From Pectinophora gossypiella (Eukaryota; Arthropoda; Insecta; Lepidoptera; Gelechiidae), in NCBI RefSeq assembly GCF_024362695.1, contig NC_065420.1, positions 1,830,501 to 1,894,500 on the forward strand: a stretch of 64,000 nt of DNA, written 5' to 3'. The translations under genes were made by a program, and so were the position numbers. The notes beneath the pieces are model-generated. The model was not told the origin of the DNA and did not search any database. It worked only from the letters and a program-made list of their open reading frames with translations. Shown piece by piece: positions 1 to 9,964 of the stretch (position 1 is its first letter; each line of letters begins with the position of its first letter).

Positions 1-469
1 TTTTATTTATTTATCTATTTTGCTATGGCAATACAGGTCTTACGCCACGGACTTTTCCTACGAGATACGTTTTTCTTGTCTTGCTAACTTATGTGTAAAT
101 AATTTCCTAGTTTTTAATTTAATACAGTCCATTTAACATCTCGAAGAGGTTTTATTTACCGGAGCAACCATCGATCGCCTCCAACATTAAGTACTACATA
201 AACAGCATCATTGCTGTATCCCCGAAGGGCTAAGCAGACGTGTACACTTAGTATCAGTGTTGCCAACTACCAGCTTCACCCAGTTACTAGATAATTTTTA
301 AAAAGTTGCTAGATTGACAGTTTATTTTACCTCAAAAAGTTGCTAGAAGTAGCTAAACGATACTATACAGTACAAATTAGATAATTTTTATTGTATTAAA
401 ATGTCAATTTCTGACAATCATTTTTTTTATTAATACCAACATGAGAGTAAAAAATAATATGATAGCTGG

Positions 470-690
470 GGTCAGTATTTGTTCGTTGACTTCGAATATA
501 TTTTTGCTGCAGTGTCCGTTTCATGCAGTACGGTCACGAGTACTAATATGTATGCAACTATGTCACATTAACTTTTTTGACAAATTAAACCTCATTGAAT
601 GTCAAATATGATAGTGCGACAGGGTTCTAAAGTGGGTACATTGTACATGTTTGGGCAAAACACAGTTTTTGCAGCATTTACCACTTTTCC
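470..690. repeat. Interspersed repeat family G, copy 1
   Basis: The segment with TGTCACATTAACTT and GTGCGACAGGGTTCTAAA recurs at 42862-42945 and 46545-46640, and in reverse at 63530-63700. The copies differ by substitutions, so this is an old dispersed family. I see no coding potential and read it as a non-autonomous element of unknown class. Confidence 0.55.
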
Positions 691-946
691 TGAGACTGTA
701 ATGCCGAGATTGAGTTGGGAGTTATCAAACTTATTCAGTTTCTTTGGTTATTTTTATCTAAATTCATTTGCGAACTATCTATCTACTTCTTCATTTGAAT
801 GTACCAATGAAAGGCAAGTTAAAGCATGAAATGAAGGCTTAGAGGACATCTCGTCCCAGTCTTAAACTGGGCCCAGGGACGAGTTTGTCCTTTTCTAATT
901 TGATAGTGGGTAAGGAAAGTAGCTAAAAAGTTTAACTACCAGTCTT

Positions 947-1093
947 ATCTTCTTCTTATCGTGTGGGTTGTGAGGTGGAATACCAGGCTCATCAACCCTG
1001 GTGTCAGGGTTACTATTGAGCCGCCAAAGGCCTCTGACATGGCTCATGTTACGACTACTTACTTACATCAGTAAGTAGTAACCGGGACCAGTC
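947..1093 (-). repeat. tRNA-derived SINE (family S1), 3' fragment
   Basis: Matches the body of the tRNA-headed SINEs at 25370-25690 and 45172-45495 (CATCAACCCTGGTGTCAGGG, GAGCCGCCAAAGGCC). The tRNA-like head is missing. The rest of 1-1815 is unique AT-rich DNA and other repeat fragments without a gene. Confidence 0.65.
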
Positions 1094-1184
1094 TTATTAA
1101 ATTGTAGCTGTACTTATATCACTAAATAATAGCTAGATCTAGCTATAAAGTGGCTAAGCTAAGTTAGCTTCTGGCAGCTATGTT

Positions 1185-1350
1185 TTTAAGTCCCCCCATG
1201 TAATAGGAGTCGAGCATATTGTCGTTAACCGGGCATAAATACTGGAAACCACGTGATATAATTTTTTATGATCCATAACGTGAATTCAAACTCACAAAGT
1301 CGAATTCAGTGATTTAGACACCGTGCCGAGATTCGAAAACGTTCTCCGTA
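1185..1350 (-). repeat. Repeat family K, copy upstream of the lipase
   Basis: Shares ATTGTCGTTAACCGGGCA, CTGGAAACCACGTG and AAAGTCGAATTC with the copy at 3473-3650. The 3473 copy ends in GGGATTTGAACCC, a box-B-like sequence on the minus strand, so this is probably a tRNA-derived SINE. Both copies lie in the same orientation around the intronless lipase. Confidence 0.5.
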
Positions 1351-1796
1351 CAGAAAAAGGTATTATTATCGTGAAATGTGTGGTTTATAAATAATAATAA
1401 GTGAATTTTATTGATTGCTCGGTAAAGCGTGGGTGTTAAGCCTGTATTGCGATGAATAAGTACTTCTGACTAGCCCAATTAGGAATATAGTCGTGAACTT
1501 TTTTTTATAAACAATTTGTCTATTTTAATCTACTGTGTGTCGTTCCTAACTGTTAGTGCGGTATTATTTTCAACCCATTGTTGTTGTTTATACCTACACG
1601 TTCGCGGAATTCCATTTAGGTACATCATCTCCGTACTTGGGTAGGTATAATGTTCAGTAGACCTACGGAATACGAGCAAAACGCAAGGTGTAATGCAATG
1701 ATACACAAACGTACGAAATAACCAGTTTAACGTCACAGCAAAAAATAATAAGTCTTGAGTTGAAGGCCATTGTGTGAGAGGACTGTCTGTCATTAG

Positions 1797-1803
1797 TTCA
1801 GTA
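1797..1803 (+). promoter_or_regulatory. Possible arthropod initiator (TCAGT)
   Basis: TCAGT at 1798-1802 fits the arthropod Inr consensus, 14-18 bases before the lipase ATG. No TATA box is visible 25-30 bp upstream and the 5' UTR would be very short, so this is weak. Confidence 0.2.
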
Positions 1804-1815
1804 TAGTTGGATATC

Positions 1816-3228
1816 ATGTACGGTGTCATTAAAACGTGCGTTTTTGTGCTTGTCGCGTCGTCTAGCGGACAGTTGCTAGACATGTACTTCCCAAGGTTGG
1901 GTAACATCGCGCGGGAAGCTTTTACACAGTTCAACAAGCTACCAACAGCCCAACGCACCACCAAGATCACAGGTGACATCATATCAGACTCCCTAGAAGC
2001 ACTTACCAGTCTCCCGCTAGCTGTAGCACGCGCGCTCGGCAGTGGCCAAGACCTTCCTCAGCCAATAATCTCCAACAAAAACAACCTCGACTTAGCCTCC
2101 GTAGCTGCTGATTTCAGAGCAGGAAGCGGCAACGAAGATGCTGTTCTGACTATCGAAGAACTCATACAGAAATACGGATATAAGTTTCAAAGACACCAAG
2201 TCGTCACTGAAGATGGTTATGTCTTGACGCTATTCAGGATACCTAGCAACGGGTCTGTTGTCTTCCTCATGCATGGTCTAATAGCCAGTTCTGATGACTT
2301 CGTGACGGCTGGGCCGGAATCCGGGCTGGCATATCTTCTAGCCAAGGAAGGGTTCGACGTGTGGATGGGCAACGCGCGCGGCAACAAACATTCCCGTCAT
2401 CACATCGATTTAGTTCCTTCACAAGCACAATTTTGGAAGTTCTCTTGGCATGAAATTGGTTATTACGATCTCCCGGCTATGATAGACTATATCCTCAACG
2501 TGACTGGTAAGACGACTTTGAAATACGTCGGCCATTCGCAAGGAACCACGATATTCTTCGTGATGGCATCGGAGAAGCCGGAGTATAATGCGAAGGTTGA
2601 TATTATGGTGGCGCTGTCTCCTGTTGCTTTCATGTCGCATACAAAGTCGCCAGTGGTTCGTCTCTTGGCAGTAGGCACGGGCCCCTTACATGCAATTGCA
2701 AAAACGGTTGGGATCTACGAAGTCTTCGCGGATACGCAATTCTCCAGGAGTTTGAAAAGACTGATGTGCGGTTACGGGCCTGTATCGGAACTTTTGTGCA
2801 CGAACCCTATTCTTTTGGTGGTAGGTTTTAGCTTTGTGCACCTCAATACGACCAATCTGCCTGTTGTGTACGGCCACACTCCTTGTGGATCGTCTGTGAA
2901 GCAGTTCGCTCATTTCGGTCAAGGAGTCCTTTCTGGGGAGTTCAGGCAATACGATTATGGAGCTGTTGAGAATCTGAAAATGTATGGTTCTAAAACACCT
3001 CCTGAGTATAAACTTGAGAATATTAATACCCCAGTGGCGTTGTTCTATAGTGATGCGGATTGGTTGGCTCAGCCTGCTGACGTAGCAAAACTATACGCCG
3101 AGTTAGGTAACGTGATAGACACGTACCAAGTACCTTATGACATGTTTAATCACATGGATTTTCTACTAGCAACAGATTTCAAGAAAATAATTTATAATAG
3201 ACTAAGACAATTGTTGAATGAAACATAG
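1816..3228 (+). CDS. Secreted acid/neutral lipase (lipase 3/1-like), single exon
   Basis: 470 residues from ATG 1816; an in-frame TTG three codons earlier is not used. The first ~20 residues are hydrophobic and look like a signal peptide. The fold is alpha/beta hydrolase of the gastric/lysosomal lipase family (AB_hydrolase_lipase). Visible motifs are the lid/oxyanion HGL around residues 154-156, the conserved WMGNARGN block, the nucleophile elbow GHSQG with Ser241, and the charge-relay Asp415 (SDADWLAQPADV) and His446 (FNHMDF). Length fits the family, with a somewhat long N-terminal spacer. It should hydrolyse acylglycerols or sterol esters outside the cell or in lysosome/gut. No intron is present, unlike many insect relatives, which suggests a retrocopy or intron loss. 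Copies of repeat family K flank it. Physiological substrate is unknown. Confidence 0.93.
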   Translation: MYGVIKTCVFVLVASSSGQLLDMYFPRLGNIAREAFTQFNKLPTAQRTTKITGDIISDSLEALTSLPLAVARALGSGQDLPQPIISNKNNLDLASVAADFRAGSGNEDAVLTIEELIQKYGYKFQRHQVVTEDGYVLTLFRIPSNGSVVFLMHGLIASSDDFVTAGPESGLAYLLAKEGFDVWMGNARGNKHSRHHIDLVPSQAQFWKFSWHEIGYYDLPAMIDYILNVTGKTTLKYVGHSQGTTIFFVMASEKPEYNAKVDIMVALSPVAFMSHTKSPVVRLLAVGTGPLHAIAKTVGIYEVFADTQFSRSLKRLMCGYGPVSELLCTNPILLVVGFSFVHLNTTNLPVVYGHTPCGSSVKQFAHFGQGVLSGEFRQYDYGAVENLKMYGSKTPPEYKLENINTPVALFYSDADWLAQPADVAKLYAELGNVIDTYQVPYDMFNHMDFLLATDFKKIIYNRLRQLLNET

Positions 3229-3335
3229 AACTTACGTAGCAACTACATATTAACTGTGATAGAACACGTAATACCTTTATAGGTACTATGATTTGGGGCG
3301 CTCGACGCTGTGATACTTAAAGTACTTATCTATAA

Positions 3336-3341
3336 AATAAA
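3336..3341 (+). terminator. Poly(A) signal of the lipase gene
   Basis: AATAAA about 110 bp after the lipase stop codon, the first canonical hexamer downstream. Confidence 0.55.
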
Positions 3342-3472
3342 GTGCATGTTTCTTAGAGCCTTATACTTGTTAATATTAATATTATTTTTTCAAATTTTCA
3401 TAACCACCTGCCCTGCCTTTGCACCTCGCTCCTTCGACCCCCGCCACGTTAGGATTACTTACAGCTGTGTTT

Positions 3473-3650
3473 TTAGTGCCGTTTAATAGGGGGCGAGCCT
3501 ATTGCCATTAACCGGGCACAAATCCTGGAAACCACCACGTGGTTTCATCAATTATCTATGATCTAAATATGAATATAAAGTCGAATTCTCTGGTTTAGAG
3601 GCTGAGCCGAGCCGGGATTTGAACCCGTCACCACGATGTTAATTTATCAT
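3473..3650 (-). repeat. Repeat family K, copy downstream of the lipase
   Basis: Second copy of the element at 1185-1350 and the better preserved. It ends in a tRNA-like segment with GGGATTTGAACCC (box B on the minus strand). Confidence 0.5.
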
Positions 3651-5340
3651 TATTCGAATAGGGATAGCCGGATTCTACTATAATTTTTATATTACTTATT
3701 TATTATTTCACCTTAGCAGTCAGACACAGGATATTGAATTGCAACAATTGCGAAACAATACAAGAATCAAATACCTACCTACACATTGTTTTGATTAAAG
3801 TAAAACGCGTGGCCTAAAAACTAATTTGTAAATTTTAATTACATAGAAACTGACGCCCGTAAACCCTAATGGAGTAGGCTGAGTCAAAGTGTACCCAATT
3901 TTGATGCGAAGTCCTAGGATGGATAATGGATATCATGAACATTATAGTCCAGGTGACCTACCGTCTAGCACCTGTATGTATAACGGGTCCATCATTTTCG
4001 AACTTTTAGAAGGTACTCAGACTCTATCTTTGTTCTTACGCCATACCCGACATTCCCATACATATATTTCTTTTATTTATTACTTAAAATAGGTACAAAG
4101 CCCAAGAAATGTGTGCTCAGCGTAACCGAATGGGAAGAAACTTATACGGAATGTTTGTTGTGGCATTTAGTTGTACAAAACATATAAAACCCAAATGTAT
4201 TCTTTATGTATACATAAGTATACAGGCCTCATCCGTCTGTTTCAGACGATTCATAACCATCAAGCCAAGCCAGTCCTGGAGCGACAAATTCTATCGCAAA
4301 CTCTACAGGAGAAACATAATTTAAAATGCTTTAGCTGGACGCTTCAAATATTAGGTATGTTATGTTGGTTTTTTTCCGCTCACGCTGTTTAGTAGTAGGC
4401 TTTACACTATGGTCTAGCATATATGCAAACTGTAATACTGTACGCATTTAGTTATTAAGTATATTATTCGTTCGTTGTCAATTTTCGAATTAGAATGTGT
4501 CTCAGATTCAAAGAAAAAATGCGCCTGAAAATACTTTTATAGCAAATTATTGTTAGATAAACGATTATTAAGGAAGGTAGGCGCCTAAAAATGGTCTTTC
4601 TAAGCTGATTCTTTACAGTTCTGCAGAGAAAAAGGAAATGAAGTGCACAAAGACTACTATTGTCACATTTATGTTATAAGCAAGTCCTAAATTATCATTG
4701 TATGATGATATAGGGGCTCGATCATTGACACAAGTGGCGTAGTCAGATCGCGCGGTCTGACCAATGGAAATATTCCCATTGTAAAAACTCTTTTAATGGA
4801 AATGACACTGGCTGCTTTTATTTTTCAAATTGTTCTTTCTTGTACTCTGGTCTTATCTGCCTAAAGATTTTTTACTGGCCCAAAGTGGGAACATTACCAT
4901 CACACTAGTGTCTTCATTAACGACTTCATACTTTTCAATCCGCTGGTATGAATAATAAAGAATAAAAATGTATTGCCAGTAACAGTTTTCTATAAGAACT
5001 AGGTAATTATGAATATTACGAATACGGGCAAAAGGAAATGGTTCAGCTTGTGCCGTGATGAGTCCATGCATGTATGTGCACACGTGATGCAGCAGGCCGC
5101 TTCACACACACCTCTTCTCCCAGAAGGGATAGACCCTTCTAACAGTAAAGGTGAACGCGCTCGTAGACGCAGGAGCCGCACACGCCCGTCAGCACAGTAT
5201 TTTACGATAAAATGCGGGTCGTGCGGCGTGGATCGGTGCGCGACGTTGCATACGATGTCATACAAACATTTATAAAATGACGTGATTTATAAATTGACGC
5301 GAGCGTCTTACTCCACATTATAAAAGTTGTGGGCAATAAA
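3651..5340. other. Gene-free stretch with repeat fragments
   Basis: No convincing gene. 3840-3965 is a fragment of repeat A (compare 29285-29440). 4760-4880 is a copy of family L, with GACACTGGCTGC and TTGTTCTTTCTTGTACTCTG, seen again at 17315-17420 and around 24330. The short open frames at 5009-5275 lie on both strands of one GC-richer patch and show no family signature. Confidence 0.5.
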
Positions 5341-5831
5341 ACAAGTAATTATAAGGCGATTTTATTTACATCTTAAAGTAAATTGCAGAATGTTGTGTAG
5401 AATAAAAAATGTTAATAGTTGTGCACATCTGAAACAAACAAAAAGTTTTATTAGTCTTATTTTGTACAACACATTATATTTATACCCGTAATTTGTATTG
5501 GGTTAGACAGAGCTACCAAATTAATAAACATGAGTAAAGAACATACAAGAAAAAAAAAGCTGAGAAGTATGTCAGGACCGAATATGTGTGTAAAGATCAA
5601 AACACCTTTTTTTCAGGGTCCCCAAGTGTTGTGTTGAGGTCATTGGCCTCCTATATGGCAAGAGTAGAATGCTGTTACCTATATCAAACTCGGTAATGTG
5701 AATAATCAGTAACATACACACATACCTACATAAACTCGCCTACAAACTTTCAATAATAATCCTGACGCCAAAGTTGATGAGTTTGATCACTGATCTCACA
5801 ACTCGCACATGATATAGAGAAGCACTTACAT

Positions 5832-5936
5832 TTATTTAGAACTATTTGCGTTGATATAATGGTAGAGGATGACCAGCAGAAAGATGGATACACCCAGGAT
5901 GTTGGAGAACACAGCTAACTGAATGTCGGAGATCAT
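5832..5936 (-). CDS. OST4: OST4, small subunit of oligosaccharyltransferase
   Basis: A 34-residue protein from the ATG at 5936. It starts MISDIQLAVFSNILGV and ends LYHYINANSSK, matching the OST4 family in length, in the M-I-x-D-x-Q-L-A start and in the LYHY after the membrane segment. Residues ~5-25 form the single transmembrane helix. OST4 stabilises the STT3-containing oligosaccharyltransferase in the ER membrane for N-glycosylation. A pyrimidine-rich stretch ending in TTTCAG stands just upstream (acceptor at 5950), so the whole ORF probably sits in the last exon. The 5'-UTR exon would end at a GTAAGT donor at 6116. Nothing points to a pseudogene. The gene is head to head with NEDD1. The 3' UTR should extend into 5341-5831. 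Confidence 0.92.
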   Translation of the reverse strand: MISDIQLAVFSNILGVSIFLLVILYHYINANSSK

Positions 5937-6593
5937 ATTACTGGATTAGCTGAAACAAATCAATAACTATTTACATATCAAAGGTACTTGAGCTCGCATG
6001 ATTACTAAAACTTGATAATTCTTGTAAATTTTACGCCCTGTATTGTTAGGTTATAATTTCCTACTTGATATCTTTTCAATGTTTTCAATCCAAATAGAAG
6101 AGCGATTGTAACTTACTTCGTTTACTGTACTGATATAAATTAGCAGTATGTAATACGAATTTAATATTTTTATTGCAATCCACGTACCGCAAAATAATAA
6201 CACGTCAATCAGTTTTTTTTATGGCGGTATTACCAAAGAGTATAGAATTTAAGGTTTTTTCACATTGGAGATACTAGGTTTTAAAAAAAGAAAATACTAG
6301 GTGTTTTTTGAAATACTAGTTACACTATACACCAACGCCGACACATAAAAAGTTCTTCTATTAATTCCAATTTGAATGGTAGGAATTCAAAATACTTCTT
6401 AAATGGCAACATTTAAAAACTCATAAACTTTTTTGTTTTGATTGTCAAATTTTACGTTTTCGGTTGGAATTCGGTCACATCACAGAATTTGAGGGTGTTT
6501 TCGATGTAAATATCATTATTATTATGAGTTAGATAAACGTCCGATGAAACAACATATACAGTTTTACATGATACCATAAGTTGAACCTGGAAA
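5937..6593. promoter_or_regulatory. Shared upstream region of OST4 and NEDD1
   Basis: The two start codons diverge with 657 bp between them. The interval includes a probable OST4 5'-UTR intron (5950-6116: donor GTAAGT, acceptor TTTCAG on the minus strand). No TATA box stands out. A bidirectional promoter is inferred from geometry only. Confidence 0.45.
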
Positions 6594-8457
6594 ATGTATT
6601 TATCTAGCATTAGTTCGCGCTTACTTCTATACGACACGAACAGTTGGGATTTGAAAAAGTCTTACGGGTGTTACGATGGTATTTTGCGGGATATATCTTG
6701 GAGTGATGATAGCAAGTACATGTTACAGGTAAATATCTATATTTTCGGAATATCTTATGCCTCGTATTTGTAGCTTGTTCGACCTAGTTATCGTCATATT
6801 GTTAAAGATTAGGTGTGCCGAGATAAATTAGGTCTATTGTTTGAAGTCAGTCATAATATAATTAGTTTAATCGAGCATATCACACTAATGTTTATAATAC
6901 ATATGTAGTTAATGTGTCATGGTTTGTATGGCTCTTGTTACATCATGAAATAAAAATAAAATTATTTTTTTCCAGGTGAATGCTAAAGGGCTTATAGAGA
7001 TACTAAGTGCGGCCGAGTACGACGTGCGCAGTTTACAGCATGTGCCATTGAAAGACACATGGTCGGCCAGTTTCCATCGCGAAGGCCATCGCAACATTGC
7101 TATAGGCACCAAGAGTGGCAATGTTTTAATATGGGACACTAAAAACAAGACCATCACCAAAACATTCCCAACACCATCACATCAATGTAGTGTCAACTTT
7201 ATCAGTTATAATGCTAAGAACACAAGTCTAGCTGCATCGATGCATAGTGGTGACACCATCATCTACGGCCTCGTCTCTAACATTCCCGTTTTAACTGTAA
7301 AACTGTTGTGTTCAAAAAGTATTTCAGCTATGAAGTTTCACCATGAATCAAGGTCGTTGCTAGGTCTAGCCACTGAAGAAGGCCATATGGTCCTGAGGGA
7401 TATCACCACGAACAAAGATAAAGCTTTCTTTGAAAATGTGCATGCATCCCCTGTCACTGATTTTGTATACTCTCTTGTTAACAAAGACGTCATGTTATCC
7501 AGTGGCTATGACAAAGTAATGCATGTGTATGATGTAAGACTGCAAAATGTTGTTTCAACGATTCGGACATCGTATACATTAACTTCACTGGCTATAAGTA
7601 CCGATAACCATGTTGCACTTGGCACTAAAAATGGAGTGATCATGGTATATGATTTGAGGGATCTGACAAGTCCTATGAAGATACTCAAGGGTCATGAAGA
7701 AGAAGTACGAAGGGTCACCTTCCAGCCAACACGCAAGAAGTTGTTCTCGACAGAGGTCAGCTTGCGAGAAGAAAATGAGCCCGGTTCGTCACCTATTAAA
7801 ATAAAATCACCAATTCAGACCAACAGGACTTCAGACATGTTTTATATAAATGACACTCCTCCGAAGACTACGGTAAATGTATCGAGTCCTGGAGACAACA
7901 AAGCTGATTCCTTCCTCGTTATGATGGGTTTGGATAAATCAAATAATTTATTGGATGAAGATACAAACCGCCTATCTCCAGGCAAAGAAAAGAAAAGTGA
8001 TAAATATGAACGATACAGCCAAATTAATGCAGAGAAAGATTTGAGCAAGGCTTCGACTCCACTCAACGTCAATAACAAGAAGGCTGAACACTTTAGTTTT
8101 TCTTCACCAGTCTGTGCTATGAACGGTGTCCCGGATGACGGATTGTGTTCCAACAATGATGTGAAACATTTGAGTCCTACGAATAATTTTGTGCCCAACA
8201 TTGACACTAAGACTATGGAAGAACTGAAAGATTTCATCAAGTTAAACGTTGCGGATTTAGCTGATGACAACCGCAACTATTTCCTGCATGTCATGATGGC
8301 TTTAACAAAACAGAAGCTGTTCCTGGAGAAGCAGCTTGCCACAATGAACGAGCAAATGAGGCTCCTTATGCACAACCAGACGGCTCTGGTCGAAACAAAC
8401 CGAAAACTTGCCATGGAAATAGACCAGTTGAAGACTCACAAAAATCATAGCAAATAA
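6594..8457 (+). CDS. NEDD1: NEDD1, WD40 gamma-tubulin recruitment factor
   Basis: Two exons, 6594-6728 and 6976-8457, joined in phase 0 (CAG/GTAAAT ... TTCCAG/GTG), give 538 aa. An in-frame TGA at 6582 just upstream sets the ATG at 6594. Residues ~1-300 are WD40-like beta-propeller repeats; examples are VLIWDTKNK, MVLRDITTN, MHVYDVRLQ and IMVYDLRDLTSP. A low-complexity Ser/Lys/Asn linker follows, then a C-terminal helical segment (~470-535; FLEKQLATMNEQMRLL) that matches the gamma-tubulin-binding coiled coil of vertebrate NEDD1 and Drosophila Grip71. The protein recruits gamma-tubulin ring complexes to centrosomes and, with augmin, to spindle microtubules. The overall length is shorter than the vertebrate protein, mostly in the linker. 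A second-exon-only reading would start at a GTG and lack the first blade. Confidence 0.93.
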
Positions 8458-8814
8458 ATGCAAAAACAGTATCTAGTATTAATTTAAATTAAACATATAT
8501 TGAACAAATAATAATACATGTAAAATCCTCAAGATAATAATGAATTTACATAATGTTTGTGATGTTAGTAATCAGAGATGAATTTAAAAACATTCCTAGA
8601 AATATGTTTTAATAGTGCCAAAATGGTGTGAAATCTATCACAAAAACTAAAAATAGGCAGTTAATTAAGTGTGCCATGTTATTTGTAAATGTACTTTTGG
8701 ATAATGTTATAACTCATAAGTCCCAAATTGCCCCATTAACTGTGTTTACATTTATCTTGTGTTATTTGTTATAGATGAATTAGATAGGTGTGAATTCAAA
8801 GAAAGTTGTGAAAA

Positions 8815-8820
8815 AATAAA
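8815..8820 (+). terminator. Poly(A) signal of NEDD1
   Basis: AATAAA about 360 bp after the NEDD1 stop. The next gene, RTCA, is convergent. Confidence 0.5.
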
Positions 8821-8902
8821 AAATTCTGAGCACTAGTTCATTGTTTTCTGTTACACTCATTGTTCCATCTATTATACCCTTTGTCAAACCACATCTGCGG
8901 GC

Positions 8903-9037
8903 TTAGCACCGTAAGCACGCGACTCTCTCGCCGCGACAGAGATCATCTGTCTCTTTCTGTGCAGTACTCTGAGAGAGTGACGGGTGACGTATGTCGAGGC
9001 GAGAAAGACTCGCGCGCTTACAGTGCTAAGTGTCCGC
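8903..9037. mobile_element. Palindromic MITE family C, copy 1
   Basis: Terminal inverted repeat GCTTAGCACCGTAAGC at the left and GCTTACAGTGCTAAG at the right; most of the ~135 bp folds back on itself. A second copy, with its centre inverted, lies at 62751-62885. Non-coding. Confidence 0.7.
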
Positions 9038-9044
9038 TGTTATA

Positions 9045-9640
9045 GGTCCCGGCAAACTTCTTGAGCATCGACCTTGACTGCGCACAACCGAATTTTAGAT
9101 CTCTTTGGTGGTGCGGTACGAGGCGCGGGGGCGGGTGAGTCCCGCAACGACCGGCTATTAGTAGATCAGTCGATACTTCCCCCGCGCACTCTCGTCTTCG
9201 TCCCTTTGACTCCCGAATACACTTGCGTGCAGTGAAACTGTCACGTTTTTGTTATTGCTCTTTTGTTAGTTTTTTTTTGTTATTGCTCATTTGTTTAAGT
9301 TTAAGAATTAGTTACTAGCACGAGATAGACCTCATCGAGGTAGACATAGATGTCTACAGATCCAAAACCTAGCACTAGTTCTGGTATTTCTGGTTTCAAC
9401 CTCATGGAAGGAATATCATACTTACCTGACGATTCGTTTTTTATTTAATATAATATAAGTTTTAATAAATTATAATAAATAATATAAGTTTAGTTTTATT
9501 TACATAATTAAATAATATAATAATAATTGGTCTTTTTAATGAATTTAAGAAAATAATCAAAAGTTTTTTTTTTTGCACGGAAGTGTAGGTGCGCGAACTT
9601 TCCCCCACTACGACACTGATGCTCAAGAAGTTTGCCGGGA
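9045..9640. mobile_element. Non-autonomous DNA transposon with 23-bp TIRs
   Basis: TCCCGGCAAACTTCTTGAGC opens the element (9047) and its reverse complement closes it (to ~9638). GTTATA lies directly outside both ends (9039-9044 and 9641-9646) as a candidate 6-bp target duplication. A 32-codon ORF at 9350-9448 begins MSTDPKPSTSSG and may be the remnant of a transposase N terminus. Superfamily not identified. Confidence 0.6.
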
Positions 9641-9964
9641 GTTATAACACTCCATCGCACTTTCCTATATTTCTATCCTTTTCTGTTACTTACAATCGTC
9701 ATTTTCTAGAGCGAGAGAGAGCAACCGTACGCGGCGAAGACGATAGCGGGCTTCAGCACGCGTTCGCGCGAAAGAGATATTTCTTTTTCGCACTAACGAT
9801 ATACAGCTTAATACGAAAGAGACAAGAGATGTTCCATTTTAATCGTATTACAAGAGTTTCGCACACCACACTACCATACTTTAGTCATTAAAATAAACAA
9901 TATTTTAAGGTTATAAAATAATTTATTGACTAGATTACAGTAAATTAGAATATAAAATAATACA

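Noticed and set aside
1807..1815. TTG as lipase start
   Set aside because: An ATG follows three codons later directly before the signal peptide.
1530..1982. 150-codon minus-strand open frame overlapping the lipase start
   Set aside because: Antisense to the lipase N terminus, with no family signature; explained as a shadow frame.
5009..5275. Open frames on both strands of a GC-richer patch
   Set aside because: Complementary low-complexity frames without motifs or splice context.
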